Shown here piece by piece: positions 11,243-23,739 of a DNA stretch of 64,000 nt; position 1 is the stretch's first letter; every line of letters starts with the position of its first letter. The stretch is from the NCBI GenBank assembly GCA_028583405.1, contig CM053247.1, positions 10,360,946-10,424,945 of the forward strand. Reading direction: 5' to 3'. The DNA comes from Pogonophryne albipinna. Taxonomy: Eukaryota > Chordata > Actinopteri > Perciformes > Artedidraconidae. The position numbers were made by a program, and so were the translations under genes. The notes under the pieces are model-generated. The model had not been told where the DNA came from. It saw only the letters and a list, made by a program, of their open reading frames with translations, and did no database searches.

Positions 11243-12508
11243 TGAACGCACATATTGTGAGCAAATCTTGTTCATTATAATACACCACTCTGAAAAAGTT
11301 GCACAATACTTTTCAACACTAACTCTAAATGTGCACAACTCTCCATTTTAAATCATACCATTTGTCATATTTTGCATGTACTCACATTTTGTTTAAATAT
11401 TGCCTTTATTTTTTATCTGTTATAATAGTCTTTAAAATAGTTTTTATAATAGCTTATTTTTCTAAAGATGATTCCTCTTTCTGTGTCTATGTATGCACCA
11501 TTAACACCAAAGCAGATTTCTCTTATGTGTAAACTTTCTTGGCAATAAACCAAAGTCAGATTCTGATTCATTGAGTGGCAGTGTAGTTATAGATACATCA
11601 AGAAACAAGGGGAACATTTGCCGAAGCCGCACATGCATTCACAAACACACTTTTCATTACTTTCACACCCACACATTAGATCTCCATGCTATATTGCAGA
11701 CTCCTAGCGAGAAAACTGAAAAATGTTTCCACTCCAGTCTGAGTTGACTGCTAACAAAGATTGCGAGTTCTGACCAGATATCAGCGATATAATATCTCTA
11801 TTAAATCTGCTTAAGCTTCTGATCAACTGATTATGATACATGACACGTTCCCATCCAATTCCTCTGCTTTTTTCTAACTCTTTATTCTTGTCATGATTTG
11901 GCAGCTTCCTCCAGATCCTCTTGATCTCCCTCTGGGTCTTCCTCTGGTACCCAGTAAATAGACACCAAGTTCCTCCCGAGCTCTTCAGGCTCAGTGGCCC
12001 CCTGCGGCAAACCCCATGAGTCCTGCTTGTATCAGTAGTCTCATTATTCTGGTCACAATGTAAAGCTTGTTCCCAAAGTTAAAACAGAAGTGAATTAGAA
12101 GACAGCTCCTGAAAAGTGAGATGTAACCAGTGTGTTGACCTCAGTGACTCTTGCAGTAATGTTATCAGGCTTTGAGACTCCTAGCTGAATCATTAGACCA
12201 AACTTGCACAGGGAAAAGACAAATGATATTCAAAGAGGTTAAAAATGATTCAGATTCAGAGGGATGTGAGAGGATCTCACAATGAAGGCGTGTGAAAGGA
12301 GCACATGAACACACAACAAATGAGTAAGCAACACAGAATCATTTCCTTTTTTGTTCAATGGCGGCATGCGTTGGTTGACCTGCTGAGAAAGTTCAGAGCA
12401 GACTTAAGGACTGCACTAAAAAACTGTTTAGTATTCACAAAGATGACAGCCACCACTACGTTTTAAACAGAATCTGAATAAATGTTTAAAAGTCTGGATA
12501 TATAAAGC

Positions 12509-12898
12509 TTAAAGGTGGGGTATGTCATTTTGGAGAAACCAGCTCGAGTGCGCTAGAATTTGAAAATACACAGCCGGAGAAAATCTGCCACTTCCTTACA
12601 GAGCCCCTCCTCCAACACACACAAACGCGCACATGACCAATGAGGGCACGAGATAAGTTTGTGCACAAATGGAAGGCTGACAGGCAGGTAGGCCATCCAG
12701 TTATTTTAGCCGGGCCGGCTACAATGATTGGTCGTGCTTTTTACAGTACTACGGCTTCCACAGATGACATTTTTGTATGGATTTTTTGTCAAAGCACTTA
12801 AGATATTCATTGCTATCGGGATGTTAAGAGCATTCCATGGAATATAACAAAAAGTGTATCTCGAGCCGGTTTCTCAAACTTACCTACCCCACCTTTAA
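12509..12898 (+). mobile_element. MITE, TTAA flank, AGGTGGGGTATGT ends (copy 1)
   Basis: A 390-base element: TTAAAGGTGGGGTATGTC at the left, CCTACCCCACCTTTAA at the right. Flanking TTAA sits on both sides. Inner marks are CTCGAG near the left end, CCAATGAGGGCACGAGATAA and a CCGGGCCGGC stretch. An inverted copy lies 346 bases downstream. Confidence 0.88.
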
Positions 12899-13244
12899 AT
12901 TGAATTAAAAACCAGCAGGAACTTTGGAGTCTGAATAAAGGAGCTAATGAGGAACTGCCTTAAACCTGCATTCATTCTGATGGAGGCAACACAAAGTCAA
13001 TTTGTATAGAAGTCTATATGACCCTACTTCTCACTTGATGTATTACCTAATTAAACTAACACTCAAGTATGTAGGAAGTTATTGTTGGACTGCCTAATTT
13101 GGTTTGAACAAAGCCTTTACCTGGATACGTTTTAGGACTTGTCCACCTCGTGAGTGACATATTGCTACTAAGGTGAGGTCTAGTTGGAGTGTTCAAAACC
13201 TATGACACAGTGTTAATAAAGAATTACGTGTGTTTTAATTTCAT

Positions 13245-13623
13245 TTAAAGGTGGGGTATGTAATTTATTTCAGAAACACTTTTTGTTATATTCCATGGAA
13301 TGCTCTTAACATTTCGATAGCAATGAATATATTAAATGCTTTGACAATAAATACATTAAACAATTTCATCTGTGGAAGCCGTAGCGCTGTAAAAAGCACG
13401 ACCAATCATTTTAGCCGACCCGGCTAAAGTAACTGGATGGCCTACCTGCCTGTCAGCCTCCATCTGTGCACAAACTTATCTCGTGCCCTCATTGGTCATG
13501 TGCACGTTTGTGTGTGTTGGAGGAGGGGCTCTGTAAGGAAGTGGCAGATTTTTTCCGGTTGTGTATTTTTAAATTCTAGCGCACTCGAGCTGGTTTCTCC
13601 AAAATGACATACCCCACCTTTAA
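13245..13623 (-). mobile_element. Same MITE, opposite orientation (copy 2)
   Basis: A 379-base element that is the reverse complement of 12509-12898 along nearly its whole length, from TTAAAGGTGGGGTATGTA to CATACCCCACCTTTAA. The two copies can pair to form a long stem with a 346-base loop. Confidence 0.88.
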
Positions 13624-15390
13624 GTTAATTGTAACATTTGGTCCGGTTCAGTTGTACTTAGCTCCAACATCTTATGTTACTTTTGGTTCAATAAAGACCA
13701 AGATGGCAACTGTCAAAAACAAAGATACTAACGGCCAAAAACCAAGAAGTCGAGGACCAATATCCAAGATGGCCACAGCCAAAAACCAATATGGCGAAGA
13801 CTTAAAATTGCCAAACTCAAGGCTTCAAAACTGTAGATTATGTGTTTATACAGTATTCACAGTGCATGAGAAAAACCCAACAAAATTACAGTTCATTTCT
13901 GAATATAAGATGCCACTAAAGAGCTGGAATTATAAACTTTAACCCAAGATTGCCTTTGCTACTACAAATTTCACAGGTCATGAAGAAAGTCGCCTTTTCT
14001 AAAAAAATCTTGAGGGGCAATTTTTATTTCAGTTGCATCTATCATTCCTAGATAAACATATCTCATATTTCTTTGCACTATTAGGAACAGCAAATAACTG
14101 TCAACCCATATCAAAACCCTTATTTCACCTGCATGACTTGTATTTAAAATAATAATGCATTCATTATGTTTCTCCTCCACAGTCCATCTTTATCTTGAGT
14201 TCCAAAACAAGAACAGTAAAAGGCTTTCAGACACCTGATGTTTCTGATGTTATCCAACACACTTCAGGTGTGTGTTAACCCTTCCTGTACATGTCTATCG
14301 AGCAGAATTAAACCTCCTACACACCGACTATCTCTGTTTGCTGGAGCGCTGCAGACAGGAGGCGGGGGTGGGGGGGAGGTGCGTATCATCCTGGAATTTT
14401 CTCTCAGACAACTGACAGCTCGTCAGCACAGGCCCACTTAATGTGTACCGGACTGTGTGTGTGTGTGTGTGTTTCTACAAGTGTGTACGTAAAGCCTGGA
14501 GTCTGCGAGTCTCATGTTTACAGGACAGTTGCTGCTGAGGAGGTCTTAGGATTTTGTCAAACACACACACATATGGACAATAGCATCCATTGTTCCCACC
14601 TGGACCCACTGACGCCGACTGACACTCATTTCTGAGGATGATCCTCAGCTTACTGTGTTGCGCCTAATTCATGAAGCTTTGAGTAGAACAAAATAGAGAT
14701 GTAACTTGCTATTCTATGCTGAGACTGTTCAATTGAATTGTTTGTAAAACAAAAAATCCAATATTATTACATAATATTTTATTTTTTAGGGGGGTTTAGA
14801 AGATCTAATTTGCACTGACAAATATTAGGTGTCTTTAAAGGTGCTTTTTTAGTTATTTTCTGCTCTTTATGTTGCCTATCGTCTCTCTTGTTAGCGTGAA
14901 TAGTGGCTACAAACCCTATTTCCATTCTGCGATAACAGCTTTAATTTGAACTGAGACCCAGAGTGTTGGTCCCATGCAGTCACACAGATGAATGGTTGTT
15001 AGTCCCACTACTACTCTTCGATGTGCAATTATCTCTTTCAGGATCATTAAGGGAATCCAATTGTGCTAACAGCTATTCAATTCAGGTGAAGTAAACACAT
15101 CTCTGCTGCTTGGCCCAGAATTTAAAAGTAAACTGTAGGGAGGAGACAAGCCAATTGAATGACCTAAAGGGCTTAAAGGCTCAAAATCCTTCAAATCCAA
15201 GTTATGCAGAATCATGACTCCCCTGTATAGGGATACATTGAGTGTTCTGCAAAAACGTGATGAAAAATGCCAAATGTGTCTTTCTGTATTCAGGCTATGT
15301 GTTCATTTTTAATAAGGAGCCCAAAGGTTGAAAACATCCATTATTTAAAAGGCAAAAGCTTAACAACAAATGTGTGTCAAGGACAACCTT

Positions 15391-15820
15391 TTTAAGGGGC
15401 CCTATTATGCTTTCGGGGTTTTCCCTGTTATGTAGTTGTTGTGCATGTAAATGGTCTGCAAAGGCTAAAATCCCAAAGTTCAAGACAGACGGAGTCTCTC
15501 TCCCACACACTGCCCCCCTGCCTGGAGTGCCTTAATCACTCCCTTGGTTACTTCTGTGATATAATAACATCAATATGTAAGACTTGCGCTTCTACTGGCT
15601 CCAAAACAATGTACATGATAGACATTTCTATGCGGTTGGTCAATCACCACAGAGCTGGCCAGCGACTCAATCAGAGGAGACTGGGCTCTGGTTTCAGACA
15701 GAGGGTGAAAAGAGGTGCTGCAGCACAGGCAGTATAAGAAAAATAAAGCACTTTGTGTCACAGTAGAGCAACAAAATACAATTATGAAACCTGAAAAAGA
15801 GCATCATAGGGCCCCTTTAA
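15391..15820. mobile_element. TTAA/GGGCCC MITE, near-complete
   Basis: 430 bases from TTTAAGGGGCCCTATTATGC to GCATCATAGGGCCCCTTTAA. It includes the family blocks GTAAATGGTCTGCAAAGGC, a C-rich patch and CAGACTGGGCTCTGG (seen in other copies). Small open frames within are repeat-derived. Confidence 0.85.
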
Positions 15821-16654
15821 AGTGCTTAAAAGACTCTCCTCGTGTAGAAAACAACACAGTAACTGAGAGAAAAGTACCAACAACAGAAGCGACAAATTAC
15901 AATGTTTCAGACCTTTAGGAATCCAGGAACCAACAGCTAACAGGAAACTATAAAGACATTCCTCAGAGCACTCTGTAATTGACGTACTCTCGCACCTTGT
16001 AACACAGCTGCTGAGTGACTGTAAACAGCCAGGACTTATCTGCAACGCCATGGGAAATTCCATAAACAGACCAAGAATAAAACCTGACTTTCTTCAAGTT
16101 TCTTTCTAGTTTCAGTTTTCTTTTTTTAACGTGGTATTACTACAAAAACAATGGATACTGCAAGACTCAACAACTCATGTATCTTAATTATTAATTATAT
16201 GCTGTTCACATCCTGCTGCCTAAACAGTATACTTTAGTTTCTTTAAACTATGGCCAAAATATTTCCCTAACCTTCACCAAGATCAAACTTTAATAAAAGT
16301 GAAAGAAAGTAATTTTTCAAAGGTGTTACCGTGAGTCACATGACTCAAATCAAACAATTGGTGACTCAAGTCTGTTCTCAATAAGACTTGCAACTACCAA
16401 TAACTTATTGCTTCACTTGGGTTTTCTGAATAAAATGTATTTCCCAAGTTAATACTATATACAGTAAGTCTGAAAACTTCAGGCTGTAAAAACTCTGCTG
16501 TGATAAAAAAATGGCAACCTGCAAAATATCTAGTCCCAGAATTAAACGTATGTAACTCCATCATAGAAGTAACACATGAGGTCACATCTAATTAGCTGAT
16601 TTTAAACTTTAAAAGAACATGTTACATTTGGTTAACTGATTTTAGAGTCAATAC

Positions 16655-16990
16655 TGTATGTCAATATGTTCAAAAAGGTCTTTATTTTTCTCATACTGCC
16701 TGTACTGCAGAACCTTTTTTCACCCTCTGTTTGAAACCAGAGCCCAGTCTGCTCTGATTGGTTAGCTTGCCGGCTCTGTTGTGATTGGTCAACAGCTTCG
16801 AGATGTCCCGCCTCTTAGACTATCACATACAATGTGTCAGAGCGCTAGCCAATAGCAGCGCAAGTGTTACATAGTATACAATGATGTTGTTATGTCACAG
16901 AAGTAAACAAAGGAGTCTAATGGAGGTGTTTCAGGCAGGGGGGGTGGAGTGTGTGGGGGAGGAACTCCCTCTGGAGGGAACTTTAATTTA
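16655..16990. repeat. TTAA/GGGCCC MITE, partial, reverse orientation
   Basis: It shares TTTCTCATACTGCCTGTAC, AACCAGAGCCCAGTCTGC, GATTGGTTAGCTTGCCGG, GCGCTAGCCAATAGCAGCGC and AAGTAAACAAAGGAGTC with the other family members. The terminal inverted repeats are missing or decayed. Confidence 0.7.
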
Positions 16991-18402
16991 ATTGTGACTT
17001 TAAGCAAATAGAAAAAAGACCATGACAAACAAGCTATTTTGTGTTTAGAGGCCTTCTATATACTGATGCAAAAGTCATAAGCGAGTGCTATTCATGAAAG
17101 ACATAAAGAAGATAGTATAAATACAAGCATTTCACCAATAACCACTTTAAAGGGGAATATTCAAACCAAGAGAAATGAGTGGGGCTTGCTTCTTTTGTTG
17201 TGATATTGGCATCCGATGTTTACAAAACCACTCTTACTGATGCACTCAGATGTCTGGCTGTCAAGCAATTAGCTTTTTTCAGCTGTGATGTCAACAGCAG
17301 CTCATTTCAGGTAACAGCAGCTCCGGCAGAATAAAAAAATGTAAAAAGCAGAGAGACAGAAAGTAAAGCTGAACAAATCGCCAGTGTTGGCGAAAGATTT
17401 GGCTGTGCTGGAGACAGAGACAGAAGGTAGAACTAATACCGTTCCCTCTGCCAAATACTGAGCGCAGGACGGTCAGTGAGCACAAGACTGAGCAGGGAGG
17501 TAAGAAGATCGCAGAGCGGTGTTCGTGCTAAATGGATTTCACAGTTGTGGGGTACGAGGGAGGTAAAGAAAACTGATTACAGTCTTTTCATATCCCTTTT
17601 CATCTTTGTTCTTGTCCCGCTTCGAGAGGTTGTGGTAGTGTGTTGGTAGGCGGGTAATAATTACTCTCGCTTGACAAACTATCCCCTGAAACCTGAAACC
17701 CACCTTAAAAATGTGCCCATTACACGCACAGTTTCACACAAACAGGTGTCTCCACAAACACTGTCTTTATTCTTCAAACAGAAACATGTTCACACACAGC
17801 TGCAAAGCTTCATAAAAATGCAATCACCAAAATCAAAACTTAGTCTTGTGTGAAGATGACCAAGAGAAGAATTTCTTTTGAGACAATGCACACCATAACA
17901 TTTAACCTGTGTAGCGTATTAAGTATTGGCCAGGAGTAAAAAGCATCTGCAATAGACTCTACCCAAGGATTTTCGTCAATGAAACATACGTTCCATTTTT
18001 AAGTCTGCTCCTAACAAACAAATCTGTACGTACGATATGTAAAATCTGTGGGATTTTAAAGAAAAGTAATAACAAAATGGAACAAACTTGAAATTCAAGT
18101 AGCATTTTGGCAGCAACAAACAGCAACGAATGGATTTTATTTTCGATCAGGCAACTAATTGTTTAGTCTTTAAAATTAAAAAATTAAAATTCTCGTCAAA
18201 GTATTTTCTGTCAATGGACTAATTGATTGATGACTAATTATTTCAACACTTCGAAACTGTTGTGGAATTAATATTCTATCAATATTAGTTTGATTGGCTT
18301 GGTGAGTTGCCACAACCCTAGCAATAAACCAAAGAGACCCGCTAGCTTATCCATGCAGGTACTGATCCCCCTGAGTGGATGTAGTCATTTAAACGCACTC
18401 AC

Positions 18403-18570
18403 CTCTGCATGTGTGCATGTGATCCAGGAAGCTGTGTGCAGGACACCCGGCTGTGCAGACGCCGTGCTGGAGGGGACTGGACTGCAGCAGGAGGGCTTCC
18501 TCTGGTTTCAAACAGCGGAGGCAGTCTGAGGCCAAGGGTCCCACACAGGACCGGCAAGAGGGGTGACAAT
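18403..18570 (-). CDS. fras1: fras1 exon: furin-like repeat 6 (long form)
   Basis: A 168-base, phase 1-1 exon, 21-27 bases longer than the other FU exons. It encodes CHPSCRSCVGPLASDCLRC, then LKPEEALLLQSSPLQHGVC and TAGCPAHSFLDHMHTCR. The extra residues lie between the fourth and fifth cysteines (KPEEALLLQSSPLQ). Vertebrate FRAS1 also has a longer loop after KKPEE in this repeat, as I remember it, so the length is probably ancestral. The acceptor is gccttttag and the donor is AGAG|gtgagt. All eight cysteines are present. It is followed by a 16 kb intron. Confidence 0.92.
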
Positions 18571-19363
18571 CTAAAAGGCAAATGGCTAAATTAACCAATT
18601 TATTTGTGTTTTTCTTCATTTCTCATGCAGTTAACTATTTGACAGTTAATTTGTTGCTCTGCTGGAGGCTTTGCAGGGGTTTTGGCCAGATCTGGCAAAG
18701 TCACTGCAGGCAGGGCGATGTGTTCAGGACATTAGCATAAGCTTCACGCACCAGCTAAAGGACTTTTTGCCGGTAGGGTAGCAAAGCGTTGGCACTAGGT
18801 GAGTGCAGAGCCCTGAAAAAGATAGACAAGCTCTGGGAGTTGAAAGGCAGGGGCTTAGAGGGAGCCGCTTTTGGTCTGCTCCCCGCACTGCGTTTGTTTG
18901 CAGACTGGTGAGGATCAGAAGAAAATCTCTTTTCCCTACCATGATTTTACTGTGCGGGCGGCCCTATATAGAGTATCAAGGGAGAACATTTGAAAATGAT
19001 CATTTGGGTCTTTCAAAAAATTACTACATGTCTTTTTTTGACTGTACATAAGGTCATTTGATATAAAACCATAGATATAAAATAGAATTCCATATGCTAT
19101 CATTTATGAAAAGACCTTTTAATTTTTGCAAGGCTTTTATTATGGAGACAGATTGGAAAGGTGGAGATAGGGGGTGACCCATGTAAATGGTGCCCAGGTC
19201 GAAATCGAAACCCACATCCGCCACAGTTAGATTGAGCATACATGGACCACCATATCTTTCTGGTGAGCTATCGGCAACACCTGTCCCAAACGTATTCATC
19301 ACTATTAGCTCTTCATGTAAACTTATTTGTATAATCCTGAAATGATTAGATTGAAGCTCTTAC
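18571..19363 (-). other. fras1: fras1 intron between FU5 and FU6 (793 bases)
   Basis: I see no gene, repeat array or clear mobile element. Open frames here have no family features. Confidence 0.85.
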
Positions 19364-19504
19364 TGTGGCAGGTGGTGTCCTGGGAGTAAAGTCCTTCCCC
19401 ACAGGCCTCCACACACTGACCCTGGTGAAGAAGACGCCCACCTGGGCACAGGGTACACTGGGACACAGAGGGACCCCAACAGGAAGAGCAGGAGCTGTGG
19501 CAGA
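19364..19504 (-). CDS. fras1: fras1 exon: furin-like repeat 5
   Basis: A 141-base, phase 1-1 exon encoding VCHSSCSSCWGPSVSQCTLC, then PGGRLLHQGQCVEACGEG and LYSQDTTCH. The acceptor is gttcctcag and the donor is CACA|gtaaga. All eight cysteines are kept. It is separated from repeat 4 by a 107-base intron. The long open frame that overlaps it in another register (PPCSLVPQS..) has no family pattern and is a shadow. Confidence 0.92.
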
Positions 19505-19611
19505 CTGAGGAACAAGGGAACAGGGTGGAAACACAACCATGGCTGAATCCTTCCTCTCTTTTACTTAAAAACTAAATGTAGGTAGGAATTGGTGTTCAAG
19601 ATTAATCCTAC

Positions 19612-19752
19612 CTTTGCATCTGCTGTTGTCGTCCAGGTAATGCTGTGCTGGACATTGGGAAATACATTTCCCATGGTGCAAGATGGCTTCCGGCAGACAG
19701 CTCATGCAATTGGGGTTGTCAGGGAAACAGGAGGCACAGGACGAATCGCAGG
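19612..19752 (-). CDS. fras1: fras1 exon: furin-like repeat 4
   Basis: A 141-base, phase 1-1 exon encoding ACDSSCASCFPDNPNCMSC, then LPEAILHHGKCISQCPAQ and HYLDDNSRCK. The complete FU cysteine set is present. The acceptor is gattcacag and the donor is AAAG|gtagga. It is followed by the shortest intron in the window, 107 bases, which leads into furin-like repeat 5. Confidence 0.93.
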
Positions 19753-21905
19753 CTGTGAATCGCAAAATGTAAACGTTAATGGCTTATGGCTGGAATGATG
19801 AAATGCATTGTGTTTAAGTAAAGTCTCCTAACCAAACTCTGTAAGAAGAACTGAGTTTCACTTTGTGACTCGGGGCCTTTTCACATGTGAAAAGCCAAAC
19901 CAAGTTGAGGTGCTTTTGGTATATTGGAAAACACGGATTTGGTTAGTTTTGGTCATCATGCATATCGTTCAGTGGGTTACACACTGCTTTGAGCTGTTCC
20001 TAAAATGAGCTCTGCTGCTCTTTTCAGATCCTAACCTAACAGAACTTTCTGTAATCATCCGAAAGTCAGAAACCTAATACCCCTTTTCCACCGGGAATCT
20101 GTTTTGTTGTAGTTTGGTGCTTTTTTAGTTCGGAGCTGGTTCTTGCCCAGCAGTTATTTAGTTCTAAATGCGAACCAGTTTTCGGGGTCCGAGAGTTGCC
20201 ACCGCTGCGGTAGAAACACCAAACACTGGTTCGCAATAGGGGAGGGGCTCCAAACTGGCCCTGGAACCGCTCTCACACTGGAAACAAACAGGACTATGGT
20301 TGAGTTTGTTGTGAGTGCAATTTAAAGTGCATTTGTGTGTGTGTGTGAAAACCACCGTGTGGAGAATTCCATATTGACATGACACTTTGACATGCACACA
20401 AGCTCAGGCAGATCTTTGCCTCCATCCTAACTGAGGCTGAAATCAATGACAGGTTCTCCTGCGGCATGCTGGAGGGGACAAAAATAGAAAGCTATCAAAT
20501 CTAACCCAGAAGGCCCTGAGAGGGAAAAACCCGACAAGTTGAAACCTTCAGCGCTCTCTGGATCTTGACATTTAAAAACACATCTCTAAGCTCAAAATGG
20601 CAACTTCCAATGGATTTGACCTTTTTTTCAAGACATTCCCTAGGTTTTTGACATTTTCTGTGAGGCCTCCCTGCTGAGGGCTTCAAGTCCACTACATGAG
20701 CCATGAGGTGTTGAAGAGTCTCCCCCCCGAGACCCGCCTGCAGGTGGTTCTAACCAAAGAAAGAGCAGAACTGTGCTGCTAAGTTCACCATCGCCCTGAG
20801 GGAGGCCTGTTCTCGCTTTTCTCCATCTCACCGCTCCAAAATAGAAACAATCCATATTCATACAGGATCTCCTTATTCAAATAGCTTCTGAATCCTCATT
20901 AGTGCTAGAGAGAGCTGCTAATTATTGTGTTTTTTTAGATTGTTTGTTTGCTAACTTTGCTGACTTCATCATTTTGGCACCATGTGCAGTGGAAGCTTGA
21001 CAGGGATTCTAAAAAAACAAAACAAGCCCAAACAAACCTTCACCTCCACTTGACCGCAAAAATAAACCTCTTATTGTCTCAGTGTGTTTTCTGTTTACTG
21101 CAGCAGTGCATTAGAATGTGTCTGTTTAAAGAAGAAGCTACACAGCGATAACATTTCAGTCGGATGACTGCGGCTTTGTCAGGTACTTTTTCATCCTAAA
21201 CATTTAGAATAGCACATATAGCATATCATATCTGCCTGTTTGAAGCTTTATTAATTGGGAATTATTTAATTTTCAAATGTTTAGAATTCAACTCTATATA
21301 TTTTACTTTTTTTATTGAAAATAACAAATAATTCAGATATTTCATGCGGGGAAAATGCATTAGCAGATTTCTCGAAATAGACCAAAGTTAAAACATTTTG
21401 CAAAGACACTAAACAATTAAACGTTCTATTACTGAAGAACCAGAGTCCAATTAGTGTGCTCACAGCAGCAGAACATATACCAAAACAAAAGAGAACCAGT
21501 CAGGTTATTGTATGTAGCTGAATATAATTTGTTTACGTCTATTTAAGGAAGCTCTGGTAAACAAGTTATTGCAGTAAATATTTTAGGTTAAACGAATGAG
21601 GTGAGAAAAAATGTTGAAAGAAGATTTTAAATTTTAAACTAATGTGATTGTTTTAAGACTAACATAAGTGTTTGTTGGGTCTAGGCTAGGTGATATCTTT
21701 ATTAACCATCAAGGGAAATGTGTACTTAGCATTTGACGCCTGATCTTAGCTTGTATTAGCATTGGTTTGTTGGAGGATTCGGGTTAGGATTACTTTTCCA
21801 TACTCCTACAATCCTCATATAAAAAAACTTGCTACATCCATAACAGTGTTAAATACAATTCTGCTATTTTTTCCGTAGTGCAGTATTGAAATGTGTAAAC
21901 GTTAC
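19753..21905 (-). other. fras1: fras1 intron between FU3 and FU4 (2.2 kb)
   Basis: Holds a decayed repeat at about 20080-20290 (starts TACCCCTTTTCCACCGGG, ends near CTCACACTGGAAAC) that looks like the end-to-end remnant of a MITE. The remainder is AT-rich with no recognised feature. Confidence 0.75.
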
Positions 21906-22049
21906 CGTAGCATACGCCTTCTTGACTGTAGAAACCAGCGCCACAGTCAGGGACACATCCCCCGTCTTTGAGCAAGGCAGCCGGGTCGGAACAGGACACA
22001 CACTCCTGCTGGCCCGGCCCACGGCATTCTGAGCACGACTCATGACAGC
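21906..22049 (-). CDS. fras1: fras1 exon: furin-like repeat 3
   Basis: A 144-base, phase 1-1 exon encoding CHESCSECRGPGQQECVSC, then SDPAALLKDGGCVPDCGAG and FYSQEGVCY. All eight FU cysteines are present, and CHESC..GP..C..LLKDGGC matches the third FU unit of FRAS1 as remembered. The acceptor is cctccag and the donor is TACG|gtaacg. Stop codons close the frame on both sides soon after the splice sites. It is preceded by the largest intron in the window (16.8 kb). Confidence 0.92.
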
Positions 22050-22395
22050 CTGGAGGATTTAATAGAAGAAAAAACGTGTCCTGTAAATAAGCATTATATT
22101 ACAGAAAAAATATCCAAAGATTGTCAATTTGTTTTGGATTTCTAAAACTCTTTTAACTTTCAAGTATATGACAAGCTTTGAAAATCACCTGCACTTACTA
22201 GTCCATTACAACTCCAAATAAACGTCACTATGACAACAATAAAATATGGTCATTCTCAATGAAAAAAAACATTTCAAAACTCTGGAGGACCAATTCTTGA
22301 AATTAAAAGATTGATTTGAAAGAAACACTAAACACCTTGGCATTTGAATGTACATGTAGGAAATAAATAGATGTTTATAAAGTATTTTAAATGCC

Positions 22396-22537
<142 letters not shown>

Positions 22538-22903
22538 TCTTCATAGCTGCCATTACCAGTGAGCTACGTATGTGTGGAGTGCACGCACAAATATTTGTGT
22601 GTGTGGGAGTGTTTGTGTGTGGGTGTGTGAGAGAGAGAGGGTATTAATGATGTAAAAACAAAGAGAGAATGAAATAAACCAGGAACAAGGCGCACTCTCA
22701 AACACACAATCTCATAATTCCATTGAATTAAGTTTAGTTTTTGATGAAATGTAGTGTGTGAAGTTCATGTGTATCTTTGCATACACACTCATCTGTGTGT
22801 GACAGTCCTTGTAACTAATACATAGCGAGGAAAGGAACACCTTTAAGGACATTGTGCCTGACCTCCCTCCTTTCAGACCCTTTTCGAGGCTTAGGACTTG
22901 TTT

Positions 22904-23360
22904 CTAAAGGGCCCTTAATATGCTTTTTGGGTATCCCGTTCCTGTAGTTTGTTATGTAGGTTTTTGTGGAGTGAATAACTCTGCAAAGGCTAAAATCCTA
23001 AAGTTCCCTTCAGAGGATTTCTTACGCAAAAACATCCCCCCCCCTGCCTGAAACACCTCAATTTGCCTTTGTTCATCTCCTTATCATAATGACATCACTA
23101 TGTAACACTTGCGCTTCCATTAGCTAGCGCTCCAATGCGTACATGATAGGCTTAGGGGCGGGACATCTGTAAGCGGTTGAACAATAACAATAGAGTTGGT
23201 CAGTTAACCGATAAGAGCAGACTGGGCTCTGATTTCAGACAGAGGGTGAAAAGAGGTGCTGCAGCACAGGCAGTATGAGAAAATGAAAAGCATGATATAG
23301 CACTTTTTGAGCACTTATGTCACAGTAGAAGCACAAAATACAAATATGAAACCTGAATTT
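22904..23360. repeat. TTAA/GGGCCC MITE, right end decayed
   Basis: Starts AAAGGGCCCTTAATATGC and carries GCAAAGGCTAAAATCC, CCTTTGTTCATCTCC, TTAGCTAGCGCTCCAA, GGGGCGGGACATCTGTAAG and CAGACTGGGCTCTG in the family order. It ends after AATATGAAACCTGAA without the mirrored terminus. Confidence 0.75.
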
Positions 23361-23739
23361 GGCAGCATTTGGTTAGGATGGGTATCTTGCTGTGATGGTT
23401 AAAATTAGAGTAAGGGCCTAGAGAATGTGTTACCTCAAAGAGTGTCCTCGCAAATGTACAACTACAGGGGAGTGTGAACACGTCAAAGCTCCAAAAACCT
23501 ATGTCAACACCAACTGGTATACAACAACGCATGATTTCCCAGCGGTCCACAGACTGAAGCCAGATGCCACAGAAAAAAAGACAAAAACAAACTATAGGAA
23601 AACACAGGAGTGCTGTGGATACGCTGGCTCTGATACAGACAACTCTGGCACTGACAACACTGTTTGCTTCACGACTAACACCAGATTTCTAATGCACACT
23701 AACTGTTGCAGTCTGGTTCCAAAAAGTATTAAGGAACCT

